From Botryotinia globosa (Eukaryota; Ascomycota; Leotiomycetes; Helotiales; Sclerotiniaceae), in contig RCSZ01000015.1 in NCBI GenBank assembly GCA_014898425.1, positions 744,001 to 808,000 of the forward strand: 64,000 bases of DNA. The letters are read 5' to 3'. The notes under the pieces are model-generated. The model was not told the origin of the DNA. It saw only the letters and a list, made by a program, of their open reading frames with translations, and did not search any database. Made by a program: the position numbers and the translations under genes. Within the stretch, counting starts at the first letter, position 1; each line of letters starts with the position of its first letter. This document shows, in pieces, positions 22,344-34,400 of the stretch.

Positions 22344-25300
22344 ATGTTATCTTCGTTACTGCGACCAGCGAAAGCTCGACGACGCGCTCAAGAAATACAT
22401 TCCCCTTTCTCGACACTGAATGTTGACCGATCTTCACCAGCTGCGGCCAGAAGAGACCGTTTACCTCGACATGCATCCGCAGATTTTACGGAAACGGAAA
22501 TAGAAGAAGATACAGAGGAAGAGATTGCGCAACAAAATGATGGGGAGGATGAAGATGAAGGAAGTAATGAAGACGAAGTAGAAGAAGAAGATGGTGATGA
22601 AGACCAACCTCTCTTGCCTATATTTTCTGCGGCACATCTTGGTATCTAGCATTTCTGTATCTCTTTCCAAAAACCCCAATACTAACATTTGATTAGATGC
22701 GCTTCCAGTGTATAATCTCACACATGCCATTCGACTCATCATACTCCCGCGGACGGAAACCACATTGACATGGGATCAATTACGGTCACCACAAGTCTCA
22801 CAGTTCTTGGTGAAGCCTATGCAACAACAGATTCGGATTTCGCACTTTAATCGAGCTACTCTATATGCGTTGATGGCAAATTGTTTACAATTCAAAAAGG
22901 AGAGTCAAGCAAACCCAGGTAATGCAGGGAATAGCTTAACCAGAGCTTTAGTTTGCGAGCTTCTGGCTATCAAGTTATTGAAGGAATACAATACTAGAGA
23001 GTTAATCGATGCTCTTTCCTACGACTTCTTTCCATTACAAGGAGTAGCAGAACCAAGTCCACCCATAACGAACTGGAATCAAAGAAATCGTGCAAGACCA
23101 GTTGCTGCCAGGATCTCAACTTTGGAGGTAGCTATTAGGGCGTCTGCGAAACGATTTTTGGCACACCCACTTGTAGTGCAACAACTAGAGGCTATTTGGG
23201 CTGGAACAATTGTATTTCATTCTGCGGCGGATAATCTTCATCGTACATCGATAAACCGGACGGGATTTAATAAACCAAGTCCAAGCAATGGAGCTGCGGT
23301 GCCATTACTTACCGGGGATCAAATTCAATATGGGGCAACAAACAGTCGCCCAAAACTTCAAAATAAAGAACCAGAATCGGAACAAGCGATTCAAACCTTG
23401 ACTAGGAGAACGGTCACACTATATGACCCAAGAGATGCATCTCTCTTTAAGCTTTCGAGATTGAGGGTACCAAGATATCGTCAATTCTTCTCCACTTGCT
23501 CACTTGCTATCCTTCTTGTTCTTTTTCTAGCTGTCCTCAGTCAAAGATCAACAGACATCACCGGTCTCGAAGTCATATTCTGGTTTTGGAGTGCAGGTTT
23601 CATGCTTGATGAGGTAGTTGGGTTCAATGAACAAGGGTTCTCGTTATATATTATGAGTTTCTGGAATGCTTTCGACCTAGGTATTCTAGTTCTACTTACT
23701 ATTTACTATTGCATGCGATTATATGGCATTTTCTTGGTGGACTATGGAAGAGAGGAGTGGAACAGTATGGCATATGATGTTCTTGCAACAAATGCAATCC
23801 TACTCTTCCCTCGATTATTCAGTGTTCTGGACCATTATCGATATTTCTCACAATTATTAATTGCATTTAGATTGATGGCAATTGATCTTGTGGCGGTATT
23901 TGTACTAATCTTGATAGCTTGTAGTGGGTTTTTTGTTGCATTCACTCTATCGTTTGGCAAAAGCGAATATGATGCAGCAGGAGTTGCCTACAAGATCTTT
24001 CAGATATTGATGGGGTTTACACCTGCGGCATGGGAAGCATGGGAAACTTACAATTTCTTAGGAAAGGCACTACTTGTGCTTTTCCTCTTCATTTGTCACT
24101 TCCTCGTTATTACCATTCTCATTACGGTTTTAACAAACTCCTTTATGTCAATCGTCTCAAACGCAAACGAAGAACATCAATTTGTTTTTGCTGTCAACAC
24201 GATTTCTATGGTTAAGAATGATGCTCTCTTCTCTTATGTAGCACCTACGAACATTCTTGCTTGGGTTCTCACACCATTCAGATTCTTTTTTCCTTTCAGG
24301 ACATTCATCAAGATGAATCGTACTGTCATAAAAATGACGCATTTTCCCTTATTGTTCAGTATATGTGTCTACGAAAAGCTTTTCTTGGCAAGATCTGTCT
24401 TTGAACCTACGGATTTGGTTGAGAAAGCTGGACAACGATCGAAGCGAACAATATCATTCCAAGATCGTAGGCATGGGCTCTTCAGTCCTAATTTGCGGAG
24501 ACATGAATCTTCCGTTGCTGGTTTTCAGAAAGACAGAGCTCTTGATGAAGTTTTCAGGCTAACGCCGAGGGATAATCTTGGTAGAAATCGTCCTAGTTTT
24601 GATCGTCGACAAACTCAGACTGTCATCAATAACTGGATAGAACGTCAAGAAGACGTTGCTAGTCCACCACAAGAACAAGATCGTTCTATATTGGAAAGGC
24701 TAGAGATGCGAAGACAATCTAGGCAAGCAAATGCCATGAGACATCGTGCACTCAGTCGTCAGCTTTCCGGAAATAGATCCGTGGCTAGCGATCCAGCAGA
24801 ATTTATGTCTACAGGTTTTCATGACATGACTCGACTTTCAGATGATGAACTACATCCAAATGAGTTTGGTGGAGGTCATACAGATGCAGATGGAGATGAT
24901 GAATTGTTGTCCAATGATGAAGACGAACATGACGAGGATAAACATACAGCGACAAATTTCAGCCAAAGTGGTGTTGAATCGGAAGAAGAGTATTTTCAAA
25001 CTCCAACTGCAACAAGATTTATTTCTCCCATTGCGGCTTTCAATCCACAACAAGATGTCACTCAACAAAATAATTCTCCTTCAAAGCAATCCAAGTCTGC
25101 ACCAAAGAAGAAGGCTCATGATAGGAATTTATCAACGACGACGATTCTTTTCAATCCACTTATTCAAAATTCTTCATTTTCGTCCAATTCTCCCCCTCGT
25201 TCACGACCATTGACAGCAAAAATGTATTCACAAGTGAATACCGGAACCAACACCCCAGCAGGCCAATCAGGATCTCGTACTCCAAAAACCGCCAACGTCA

Positions 25301-25959
25301 CGAATACAACTGTTCGACCACGTCCTATTTTACCCAACCGTACACATTTTCAATCTGTTCCAATTATCACTAAACCAGATCCTGCGCGCAATCGCGTTTT
25401 GCGTCATAAAGAATCTAGTTTGAATATCAGTTTATCGGAAATGGGTCTTGAGCATGCACAACTCGGCGCAGTACCGAGTTCATTTCAAACTCAAATGGCT
25501 ATCGCTACAAAGATGGCGATGAAACGTGACAAAAAAGAAGAGACTGCAGATGGTATGATGGGAAGATTGATGCTGGCAAGGATGAAGACTTTGGAGGAAG
25601 GGTTTGCTGAAGTTGTCAGAGAGTTTAGAGGAATGCGTACAGCTGGAAATTCTTCGGTCGAGAATGAAACTTTGATTGGAAAGCGGAAAGAAGCAAAAGG
25701 GGATAAAAAGAAGAAACGACCTGGCAGCGCCAATCTTTCACAAACAAAAAGTGAAGTCAATTTGGAAAAGTTCAGGATGACAAGCTCAAAGGGAAAAGAC
25801 AAGGGATACTTTGATAATGATCATGGTGGTCTTACTTCGACCAATGGGCTTGATATTGGAGGGGTTACCAGTCGAGGAACGAGTGAGTATAGGACACCAT
25901 ATGAAACGCCAGAGGCTGGTATCATAGCACAGTATCTGACAAAGGGGAGTTCCTTGTAA
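22344..25959 (+). CDS. YVC1: YVC1-like TRP-type vacuolar cation (calcium) channel
   Basis: Two exons (22344-22641 and 22697-25959) joined across a 55-nt intron give 1186 aa. After a short basic N-terminus comes an acidic stretch (about 50-90), then a soluble N-terminal domain to about residue 370. Six or so membrane segments follow, starting near FFSTCSLAILLVLFLAVLS. The pore region includes KIFQILMGFTPAAWEAW between the last two helices, followed by FMSIVSNANEEHQFVFAV. This arrangement and the pore motif fit the fungal TRPY/Yvc1 family, which releases calcium from the vacuole on stretch or osmotic shock. The long C-terminal tail (about 400 aa, Ser/Arg/Asp-rich with an acidic patch near DDELLSNDEDEHDED) is cytosolic and looks disordered. 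Acidic clusters at the C-terminus are known to bind calcium in Yvc1; that role here is inference. Confidence 0.85.
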
Positions 25960-26327
25960 TAATTGCGAATTAGCGGGAGTTTGAGTGGATAGAATCTCGA
26001 TGGCGGTGTTTTGCGTTTTAAATTTTTGGTCTGTATTATTTGAAGTACATGTATTGAATGATATTATGACGGGAGGTTGTGTTTATTGTGTATAAAAGAG
26101 GATATACCCAAATTGTTTTTAGGTCAATCGGTTAGCTATTATGATGGGCAAGAACACGAAATAGTAATGAAAGAATCATGATGGGATAGTATCATATGTT
26201 TCTCTTGTATTATTCATTTATCGTTCTTTGTCGTGCTTGTGTCGATATCTCTAGCATGTTCGTCTGGATCAAACCTCAGCCAGCAAATTCCATCGCACAT
26301 CCCACATCATATCAGTCCATTCCTATC
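25960..26327. other. Convergent intergenic spacer
   Basis: The 3' ends of the channel gene (+) and the small mitochondrial protein gene (-) face each other here. No gene is seen. Confidence 0.6.
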
Positions 26328-26793
26328 TCAAGCAAGCACGCCCTCCTTCTTGACCCCTTTTGAAAAATTCATCATGGGCGCAATCGGAACGGGCCAAAAC
26401 ATGACTGCGGCAACGACCGGGACGTAACTATTCGGATTGGGTGTTAGCATAGAATGGGTAGGGTATTGTATAAAATGGCATAGTGTGGATTCTTTTCTTT
26501 TTCTTTTTCCTTTTTTTTTCCTTTTTTGGGGGTGGAGGAGGGGAAATAATTTAACAGAATTAAAAGGAATGAATGAATGAATAGATAATTGAAGAGACGG
26601 AAGAATTCACATACAGTAACCCCGTTCCGTACACATTCTTCCATGCTTTTCCCCAGTAGACGTTGGGACCGAAGTAGATGGGTTGTCGGGGGGTGAGCGA
26701 TTTGGTCGAGGCGGTGGTGGAGGTCGAGGATTGTCGGATTGTGCGGGTGAGAAGGGAGAGGGTGGTTGAGGGGAGGAGGGTTGGGCGAGGCAT
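26328..26793 (-). CDS. Small single-pass protein, predicted mitochondrial
   Basis: Two exons (26615-26793 and 26328-26427) across a 187-nt intron give 92 aa. The first 35 residues are rich in Ser, Thr, Arg and Leu without acidic residues (MPRPTLLPSTTLSLLTRTIR), which looks like a mitochondrial presequence. Next comes IYFGPNVYWGKAWKNVYGTG, and one membrane helix spans the splice junction (LLYVPVVAAVMFWPVPIAPMM), ending NFSKGVKKEGVLA. The exon join restores a smooth helix, which supports the intron. I do not recognise the family. Size and layout would suit a small subunit or assembly factor of an inner-membrane complex, but that is inference. A longer in-frame start upstream (26943) would add low-complexity Pro/Ser/His sequence and is less likely. 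Confidence 0.65.
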
Positions 26794-27958
26794 TTTTGGG
26801 GGGTGTGCGAGGGTTGATGGGTTGAGGGATGGAGAGAGGAGAGAGAGTTTTTTGATGGATGGATGGGTGGGTGGATGAGATTTGGTGGAATGAACTGATG
26901 AGCTGGGTGGGTGAGGGAAGATTTCTGGTGGTGAAATGGACAATGAGTAATGAGGGGTGTTGCGATGATTTTGGGTAGTTGTAGAGGTGAGATGGAAAAG
27001 GGTTGGAGAAATCGATACTTCAAATTTAAATAGGTGGTTGAAAGGGAAGGAGAGGATAATAAATGACCAGTCTGTATTTTGGAGGAAAGAGCATGTTTAT
27101 GTATCTTTGGTGTGTCCTCGTGATTAGGTTGGGAGGTACATACATATGTATGGATGGATGGATGGATGGATATGGTAAGAGAGGTGTAGGGGGTATCGCC
27201 TGAATGATTATGATAGGATAGGATAGGATGGCATGGGATGGTGGTGATTGGAATTAGCTCCCGGTTCAAAGTCCAATGGGTTTCAGAGCCCGGGGTTGGG
27301 ATGGTGGGTTTGTGGGACTTGGATGGTGTTTGTTTGTTTGGAGTTTCTTTAAGTGGTGTGCTGTGAAGGGGTGGGAGTTGGAAAGATGTTTGTCTAGTAC
27401 TTGTTCGTACCGACCCATGTATACAACTATTCCCGACCAGAAACTCGTGAAATATATTGAAGTTGTCGTGCGATAACTTGCGAGTATTCTTCTGAAGGGA
27501 TCAATTCTTACGTATCTTGGAGAGTACTTGGTAGTAACGTAAGATTACATGAATAATACACATCCTCTCTTGTCTCAAATAACAGCCCATGGTTGCATGA
27601 AGTGAGGAGGAGGTGGTATTTTGTATCTATTCTGGGGTAATGCGGGGTAGAGCGTGCAAGGGGCTGGACGGGCAGGGCAGGTAAGCGTCTCGCTTATTTT
27701 GATACAGGACACACGGGCCAGATGGGTTATCTAATAAGCTACCTAAGCTAAGAAAGTGTGACCTGGTTGGAAATGGCTTTGGGAACATCTTCAAGATATC
27801 ACGTTACGGGAAATTTCGTGATCAGTTTGTTGGTTTTATATGTTGGAATCCTCTTCTCTTTTCTTTAGATTGGAATTTGGAACCTCAGTATATTGAGGAT
27901 ATTACATTGTCGGATTTAGTTTATCCCACTTTTAAAGTACATCGTATGATCAATCACC
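26794..27958. other. Divergent promoter region
   Basis: It lies between two diverging genes (small mitochondrial protein, -, and Nudix hydrolase, +). The left half is strongly G-rich on the + strand, with short tandem GGATGGAT and ATAGGATAGGAT runs at about 27145-27235. No gene is supported. Confidence 0.55.
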
Positions 27959-28968
27959 ATGTCTTCAGATTCGAAGAAGTCCTATCTAGATCTTGTGAAA
28001 GCTTGTGATAAGTAGGGTTACAATCAGTTCCCTACAAGCCATGGCACTAATCACCCGCTATTAGCTTTCCATACGATGTAAATATCGATGAACTCTACAA
28101 ACTATATCTCCCAGACGATGACCGGGTCCATGGCTACATGCTTCCCGAAATCGTCTCCCAAATGCCCTGGTCCCCCGAATTCACCATCACCCAAACCCCT
28201 CCCCTAAGCGTCCAACTACATCCCATCGATATCGCTTCCAACGATTACTCCACTACATGCAACAACGCATTCGAAAAAGTAATCAACGAGGCAATCGACA
28301 AAGATATCTTCAGCACTCTCCACGGCGAACACAGCGAGCCCTACGCCATCCCAGGCGCCAAACAACCCGTGCACCTCGAGCGCTACGCCGCCTCACTCTT
28401 CGGCACCATATCTCGGGGTGCCCATCTCACCATCTACACCCGCAGCGACGAAGGCGAAATGAAAATCTGGGTCGCAAAACGCAGCGCGCATCTTTTTACG
28501 TACCCGGGGAAATTCGATACCACGGTTGCAGGGGGCGTACGCGCAGATGAATCGCCTTTCGAAACCATCGTTCACGAAGCGGACGAAGAGGCGTCGTTGT
28601 CTTCGGAGCTTATCCGTGCGCATGTCAAATCCACGGGTGTGATTACGTATATGAAGAGTAGTGGAGCGGGGTCGGGAGGGATTAGGGGGTTGGTGACGGC
28701 GGATATGATATATGTGTATGATTTGGAGGTGAGGGAAGCGACGATTCCGACGCCGGGGGATGATGAGGTGGAGGGGTTTTATTTGTGGAGTGTGGAGAAG
28801 GTGGTGGAGGAGTTGAGGAAGGGGACGTTCAAGACGAATAGTGCGGTGGTGATGATTGATTTTTTTGTGAGGCATGGGATTTTGAGTCAGGAGAATGAGA
28901 GGGATTTTGCAGAGGTGGTGATGAGGATGCATAGGAAGTTGCCGTTTCCGACTGCGGGAGAGAGTTAG
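27959..28968 (+). CDS. Nudix hydrolase, thiamine-pyrophosphokinase-like (YJR142W/NUDT24 type)
   Basis: A short first exon (27959-28011) and a second (28065-28968) give 318 aa. The join produces ACDNFPYD, the conserved N-terminal motif of this family, which decides the start. The first 120 residues match the DUF4743-type N-domain. The Nudix box follows as GGVRADESPFETIVHEADEEASL. It fits G-x5-E-x7-[R]E-x2-EE except that Arg is His and the final Gly is Ser, and the Ser variant (EEASL) is normal in this subfamily. Yeast and plant relatives hydrolyse oxidised thiamine diphosphate derivatives, which prevents their misuse; that substrate is from family knowledge. No membrane segment or targeting signal is evident. 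The gene shows a sharp switch from C-rich to G-rich composition half way through (see findings). Confidence 0.9.
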
Positions 28969-29358
28969 TGTGGGGTCTACTGTAGGGTTTGGGATGAGGG
29001 CGCTTTCCTTGAGGTGGGATTAGATGGATGGTTTTGCTACATATAGATTTTAGGGTGATGATATATGGTCAATTGCTAGATGTGAATTTTTGCCTTAATC
29101 TATTAACATATTATAGTGTGTGAGATATCCAGGGCTTTATGAAAGTCCAGGACATTGAAAAGGATTATATAGCACGGAATTTATGAGTCTTAATGAGCAG
29201 GAATTGTCTCAAGACGCTTCAAGTCATGATTTTAGTGGGCTTGTTTCTTTAGTCGTTTTCTTTAATCTTCCTGCTGTCCTTGTTATCCGATAATCATAAT
29301 TTTCTTCTCTTACACATAGAGTCCAAAGGTAAAAAGAACTAAACAAAGCACACGATAT
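28969..29358. other. Convergent intergenic spacer
   Basis: The 3' flanks of the Nudix gene (+) and the S33 peptidase gene (-). No gene is seen. Confidence 0.6.
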
Positions 29359-31638
29359 CTACAACAACTTCATCAATTCTCTCAACGCCCACTCCAACTC
29401 CTCATCTCCATTGCTTTGCGAATCCATACCTTCAGCCTCAATTCCAAATGGTATAAAATCAGGCTCACACAATGTACCATTTGACGGGAGGATACCGGTT
29501 TGAAAATACGCAAGGCGATGTTTGGCTGTACATTTTGAAGGACAGGATGCCGATGTGTGCTAGATAATTTGATGAGCTGTGGATTACCGAATATTGTTAT
29601 GGAGGAACTTACACCATAGGAATTCTGTACCAGAACAGAAGAACCGGGGAAGAAGTGTGAGTTGTAGATTGCACTTCCTAGTGGTGTGATGTTGTCTGCT
29701 GAATTGCCAATGAAGAGGATGGGATGACTGGTGTTTTGCTCAAATGGACCTTTTGTATAAGCCTTATCAGCATATCTGATCAGAAGAAACGCGGACGATA
29801 GGAGGAGTACTCACCCACAAAATTCCATTTTGTTCTTGATTTCCAGCCTGCGCACGATAGGCGAATATTGAACATGACTGATGCGGATAAGGGGCTTTTC
29901 CTTCGTAACTCTTCTTCGTATTTTATCATAACCTCCAAGCTATCTTTATCCGCATCAGCGTCACCTTCTCCGCATTTCACATATGTTGCTGCGTCGCCAT
30001 TTCCAATCGCTTTTAGAGGCCATACGGATTCCTCTTCGCAGTCAGGGGAATCGCAACTACATGTGAAACTTGGTTGGATGTGTCCTTGAGCTATAGCCAA
30101 TTTCAAGAAAGGCATACCATCATCAGCTTCTAGTGCAGCTAAAGCTTTGGCCAAGTGATGAAATAATGCTAGAGGTTGGTAGAGTGAGTAGATCACTGCA
30201 TTCTTTACGTCTGAATAAGTGAGGACTTTTGGTCGAGTGATTCCCAAGGACTGCAACTCCATGGCGGTGTTCGTGGTAGGGAAGACTTGCATTGGGTATT
30301 TTTGAAGCTTGGTATAGATACCTTCGAGTCGTTCTTGGATTGCTGTAGGCGTTGAGGCATAGAGCGCACACTTTTGAGGGCCCGCCTTGTGACATAAGTC
30401 AAAGAAAGCTAGCATTACTTTGTCCGTATCCTCGATGAAATGGATTCCGGTTCCATTGTACCATTCTGAGTAATTGACGTTTCCTAACAGAGGTTTAGCC
30501 AGCCTTCATTGTCCAAAGTCGGAAATAGTACTAACCATCACTAACGAGACGCTCAACCTTATCAGGGTACATGGCTGCGAAGGTGCCTCCAATCACTGTA
30601 CCATAACTCAGACCCCAATATCTCAATTTTTCATACCCGAGCTTATTGAGTATCTCTAACATATCTCTTGCTACAGAAGCTGTTCCTATGAATCGCGATA
30701 GATCACCAAGATTGGCTTCACAATTCCTAGACTCGACACTTTGATGTGCATAAAGATCATAAATCATTCCTGGGTGTGAGTCGACAAGTCCGAGGTTTTG
30801 AATGCCCCAGATTCTTTCCTCTCGTGGTCCATTCCAACAATGAGCGGAAGGGGTAGTGGCGCCAACTTTGCATAAAGTTAATACACCATCTCACTATCTA
30901 TTTAGTGCTACAAACTTACTTCCACGAGGGTCAAATCCAATAATATCCTATTTTGTTTATTAGTTTTAGACTTCAAGTCATCGGGAACAGGACTCACGTG
31001 GTTAGCTCCAACGGTAACATGAACAGCCTTCCAAAAGTCTTTCACGGTGCCAACACCGGATCCTCCAGGTCCTCCTGGATTTACGAACAGCGGACCCTTA
31101 TAATCCACCTTTGATGTTGCATTTTTCCTCAAGACAGCTAAAACAACTTTTGATGAATTGGTAGGCTCTAGCCAATCTAGTGGTACCTATATTGAGAGTA
31201 TATTATGAGCCTGTAACGTAAAAGTAAACGAACGTAGTAGTAATACCTCTAATCTTGCACAGTCAAATTCATCAAAGCATGGATGCCAAACCAATTCAAA
31301 ATTTGGCTTGATCTAATCATATTCTGTCAGTTCCATCTAATTTTCCTAATCAAAGTTCGTACCGATTCCCAAGACCAATCGTCCTCACGAAGTACAGTGT
31401 CTTCATTGGATGCGTCTTTACCATATGGTAAGAACGTATAAACCCAGAATACCAATAGGCCAAGTATTAGTCTATCTATCCATTTGTTTCGCAAGCCGTG
31501 TCCGGAGCGTGTTATCCGTGGCTTCTGACCCTGTTGAGATTCTAGTTGACATGTGTCTTCATTTTCATCTCCGAGTAAAGAATCACGCATTCTCAGTTCT
31601 TCTTCTTCCAAGGAATCACCACATTTTCCCGATTCCAT
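29359..31638 (-). CDS. Membrane-anchored S33 peptidase / TAP-like alpha-beta hydrolase
   Basis: Eight exons (31363-31638, 31247-31312, 30998-31186, 30920-30947, 30536-30865, 29811-30483, 29613-29775, 29359-29559) keep frame and give 641 aa. A cytosolic N-terminus precedes one membrane anchor (about residues 56-72, LILGLLVFWVYTFL), so the enzyme is probably a type II membrane protein. The oxyanion segment is NPGGPGGSG and the nucleophile elbow is GLSYGT. The acidic residue sits in GNSADNITPL and the His in NSYGHTSASCPSK, within the C-terminal TAP-like domain. Relatives are tripeptidyl or prolyl aminopeptidases; the true substrate is unknown. A lid region rich in Cys (CSCDSPDCEEE) is present. 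The intron between exons 6 and 7 would be only 35 nt, so that junction is the least certain part of the model. Confidence 0.88.
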
Positions 31639-32378
31639 ATTGCTACTTCTCCCAGGTTGTATATCCCGTCGTGGTGAGCTGACGAGACAACTTCTGAACT
31701 GATGTCAAAGTCACGACGATCTTTCTCATTAAGCGAAGAAACATGGGGGTATTAATCTAGTTTTCACGATTGGCTGAATCATTGTGAGGTAGGATGTGCC
31801 CCTGTTATTACCTATGTATTCTTCGGATCCGCTTCTTTCCCCCGGAACGGTTATCTGAAGCTATTGTTTGCTGTAGAGGACCCGTACTTTGATGCTACTA
31901 CTTTGGCGACAGAGGCTACTACTTTGGCGGCAGAGGCTACCACTTTGACGGCAGAGGTGACAATATAGATAGGCTTATATTTCCATTGTGTTGGTGTTCA
32001 TCACTTCATTTGTAATAAGTAGAAAGAAAAAAGTAGAAAATAGAAAAGAAACCCCTTCATTGATGTCGAGAAATTGATTCATGCTGCACACAATCGGTTA
32101 GCTTCGGGTTGCTATCGTCAAGGGTTTCTCCGATAAGCTTATTCTACTTATCAATTGCTTTTTTTCCTCTTCACATTTTGACTGCACAGTGCGACTTCGG
32201 CCTCCACTCAAGAAACTTTATTGTACGTACGGAGATACAATTTTTATTTACTCGGATCCTTGGTATCATTCTTCAAACCTCTTCTAAGCAATTGTTTGCT
32301 TCTTATATATTTGATACCGAATTCAATTGATCCTACATTTCTCAATCATTCGTTTTGTAGAGAGACATTGATTGTTGG
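31639..32378. other. Divergent promoter region with a 21-nt triplicate
   Basis: It lies between the S33 peptidase gene (-) and the unknown 310-aa gene (+). A 21-nt unit (GCTACTACTTTGGCGACAGAG and variants) occurs three times in tandem at about 31893-31955. No gene is supported. Confidence 0.55.
31893..31955. repeat. 21-nt unit in three tandem copies
   Basis: Units are GCTACTACTTTGGCGACAGAG, then GCTACTACTTTGGCGGCAGAG, then GCTACCACTTTGACGGCAGAG, differing by one to three bases. The length is a multiple of three, so it could be a coding remnant, but no frame continues on either side. Confidence 0.8.
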
Positions 32379-33360
32379 TTGATTGTTGATGACAATTTCT
32401 TTATGAAATCCGAAGACTCACGCAAGATGGAGTCACCAAAATCCCCAATGAAGATTGACAACCCAAAGACAGTGACTCGAAGTCCTGAACTCGCAGAACC
32501 TATAGCAGAACCTCGAGAATGGAATACAAAGAATCTGCCATATAGATTGGGCGTGGATTTTGTGTCTGGTGCCACTGCTGCGACTATGGTTGCGCCCATC
32601 ATCACTATCATTGATAAGTAAGTTTCAACTCTCTGACTCTTGCGCCAATTGCTAATATTATAACAGAGGTATCATGCAAAATGCCTCGGGTCAAGCGACA
32701 CTCAAAGAATCATTACGATTATCCCTCAAGAGCTTTATTCTCCGACCCCATAGTCTCATCTTCTCGAAACCGTTCGCCCTGATATGTATGTTATATGGAG
32801 GCACATATTTAACAGCCAACACCCTCGATACTGTTACATCCACCATACACAATAAACCTGCATCCACAGTCACATCTGGAACCTCCAAATTCGTTGCCAG
32901 TTCGACCGCAAATATCGGATTGTGCCTTTTCAAAGATCAAACATTTGCCCGTATGTTTGGTCCATCCGGTCCACCGAGACCTGTACCACTTCCTTCATAT
33001 GTACTCTTCACTGCTCGTGATTGTCTTACCATTTTTGCTTCATTCAACATACCACCAATGCTTGGTCCAATTATCAACAAGAACCTGTCTGAGGAATTAC
33101 AAAAATCCATAAGCGGACAAACAATTTCCCAATTTTTGGCCCCGGCTTCCGTACAACTTTTGAGTACGCCTATGCATTTGTTGGGCTTGGATTTATATAA
33201 CAGAGGTCAAGGTGTTACGTGGGGAGATAGGTGGAGTATTATAAAGAAGAATTGGGGTGTTAGTGCTGCGGCTAGAATATGTAGAATTGTGCCTGCATTT
33301 GGTGTTGGAGGCGTTGTCAATATGAAAGTTAGGAAAGGATTAATGAATCGTTTGGAGTAA
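32379..33360 (+). CDS. Conserved-looking protein of unknown function, possible mitochondrial carrier-like fold
   Basis: Two exons (32379-32617 and 32667-33360) across a 49-nt intron give 310 aa. In-frame Mets at 32403 and 32427 are alternative starts and would remove part of a charged leader. The body contains several hydrophobic, Gly/Pro-containing segments: YRLGVDFVSGATAATMVAPI, FALICMLYGGTYLTANTL, YVLFTARDCLTIFASFNIPP and the C-terminal half through AARICRIVPAFGVGGVVNMK. The spacing of these and the RDxxxIFASFNxPP segment recall mitochondrial carrier-type proteins. The classical Px(D/E)xx(K/R) signature is not present, so carrier function is not established. The codon use and clean intron support a real gene. 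Confidence 0.8.
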
Positions 33361-34400
33361 TCGGTTCGCATTTGCAGGTTTGGTGCGTAATTGGGTTGTC
33401 CATATAGTTTGAGAGAGGCATTGGGCATAATGGGGATTGTGACTCATTTTATGCCCATATTGGAGACATATTATGGATGGATATACAAGCTATCATGGAA
33501 TCATGGAACTAGTACGATGCATTTGCAAGGCGTTATGGTATATAGGTAGATGGTTCATACGTGTCAGAAATACATGGCGGCGCGATTAGAGGATATGCGG
33601 CATTGATTCTTAAACTCTTAACAGAGCTAGTCGACTTCAATATACAGTTTATGTACTAATACATAAGGTCATCTTCAAACCAATTCAACTCAACTCACTT
33701 CATTGTCATCTAGCTTTTGATGCCATCCATTGGATGATTCCTGCCAGCTAGAGAATCAAGAAGTGCAAGGTGATATCCCCCATTTCCCCTCTTCTGAAAC
33801 TTGTTATATCATCCTCACTATATTGGATGTTATGCTTTATAGCAGAAAGTTCTCACATAACAGCTTCGTCAACTATCCATTTTTAGGCTTTCTAGTAGAT
33901 ATCACACCAAATTCACTTGGACTCTTGCCTTACCATGTTAGTGCATGGTATTTCCTTGGATGAATCGTGGTTTTCAGATTTTAGTAAGTTTGAATCCTGA
34001 AATTGTGCCATTCAAAGAGCTAAGTGCAATGGTTCTCTATAGGGTGTCGTTTTAGTAGTGTGCACCTGTGTTTGTGACACTTTCCTGCGAGTTATATGGA
34101 TATGCAGTGCTCTTGGAATGTGTATAGTGGAGATTCATATATCGCCATCGAGGGAGGTAGATGGGTTTGATGGCCACCTACTCTTGCATATCTTATCCGA
34201 CTTGGCATGTATATGAAATTCGAGAGGAAAGCATCGGAAGAGTTATTAGTGGTAGTATTCATACATATACCGCCACGCAAAATCAAGATGATATAGCGTA
34301 CGAATTTAGATCTTCTTAAGTGAATAAGACTCATGCATATGGATAACATCGATGCTGGAGGGTCGACAAGTGAATACGCCTCTCTTTTCTTCAACGAGGA
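33361..34400. other. Intergenic region
   Basis: No gene is supported. This is mixed-composition sequence between the unknown 310-aa gene and the inverted-repeat element cluster. Confidence 0.55.

Noticed and set aside
22461..22763. Minus-strand open frame over the start of the cation channel gene
   Set aside because: It is antisense to the acidic exon 1 and the splice junction of a well-supported gene.
26607..27269. Longer upstream minus-strand open frame overlapping the small mitochondrial protein gene
   Set aside because: It is low-complexity His/Pro/Ser sequence in a different frame. The shorter spliced model has a proper presequence and membrane helix.
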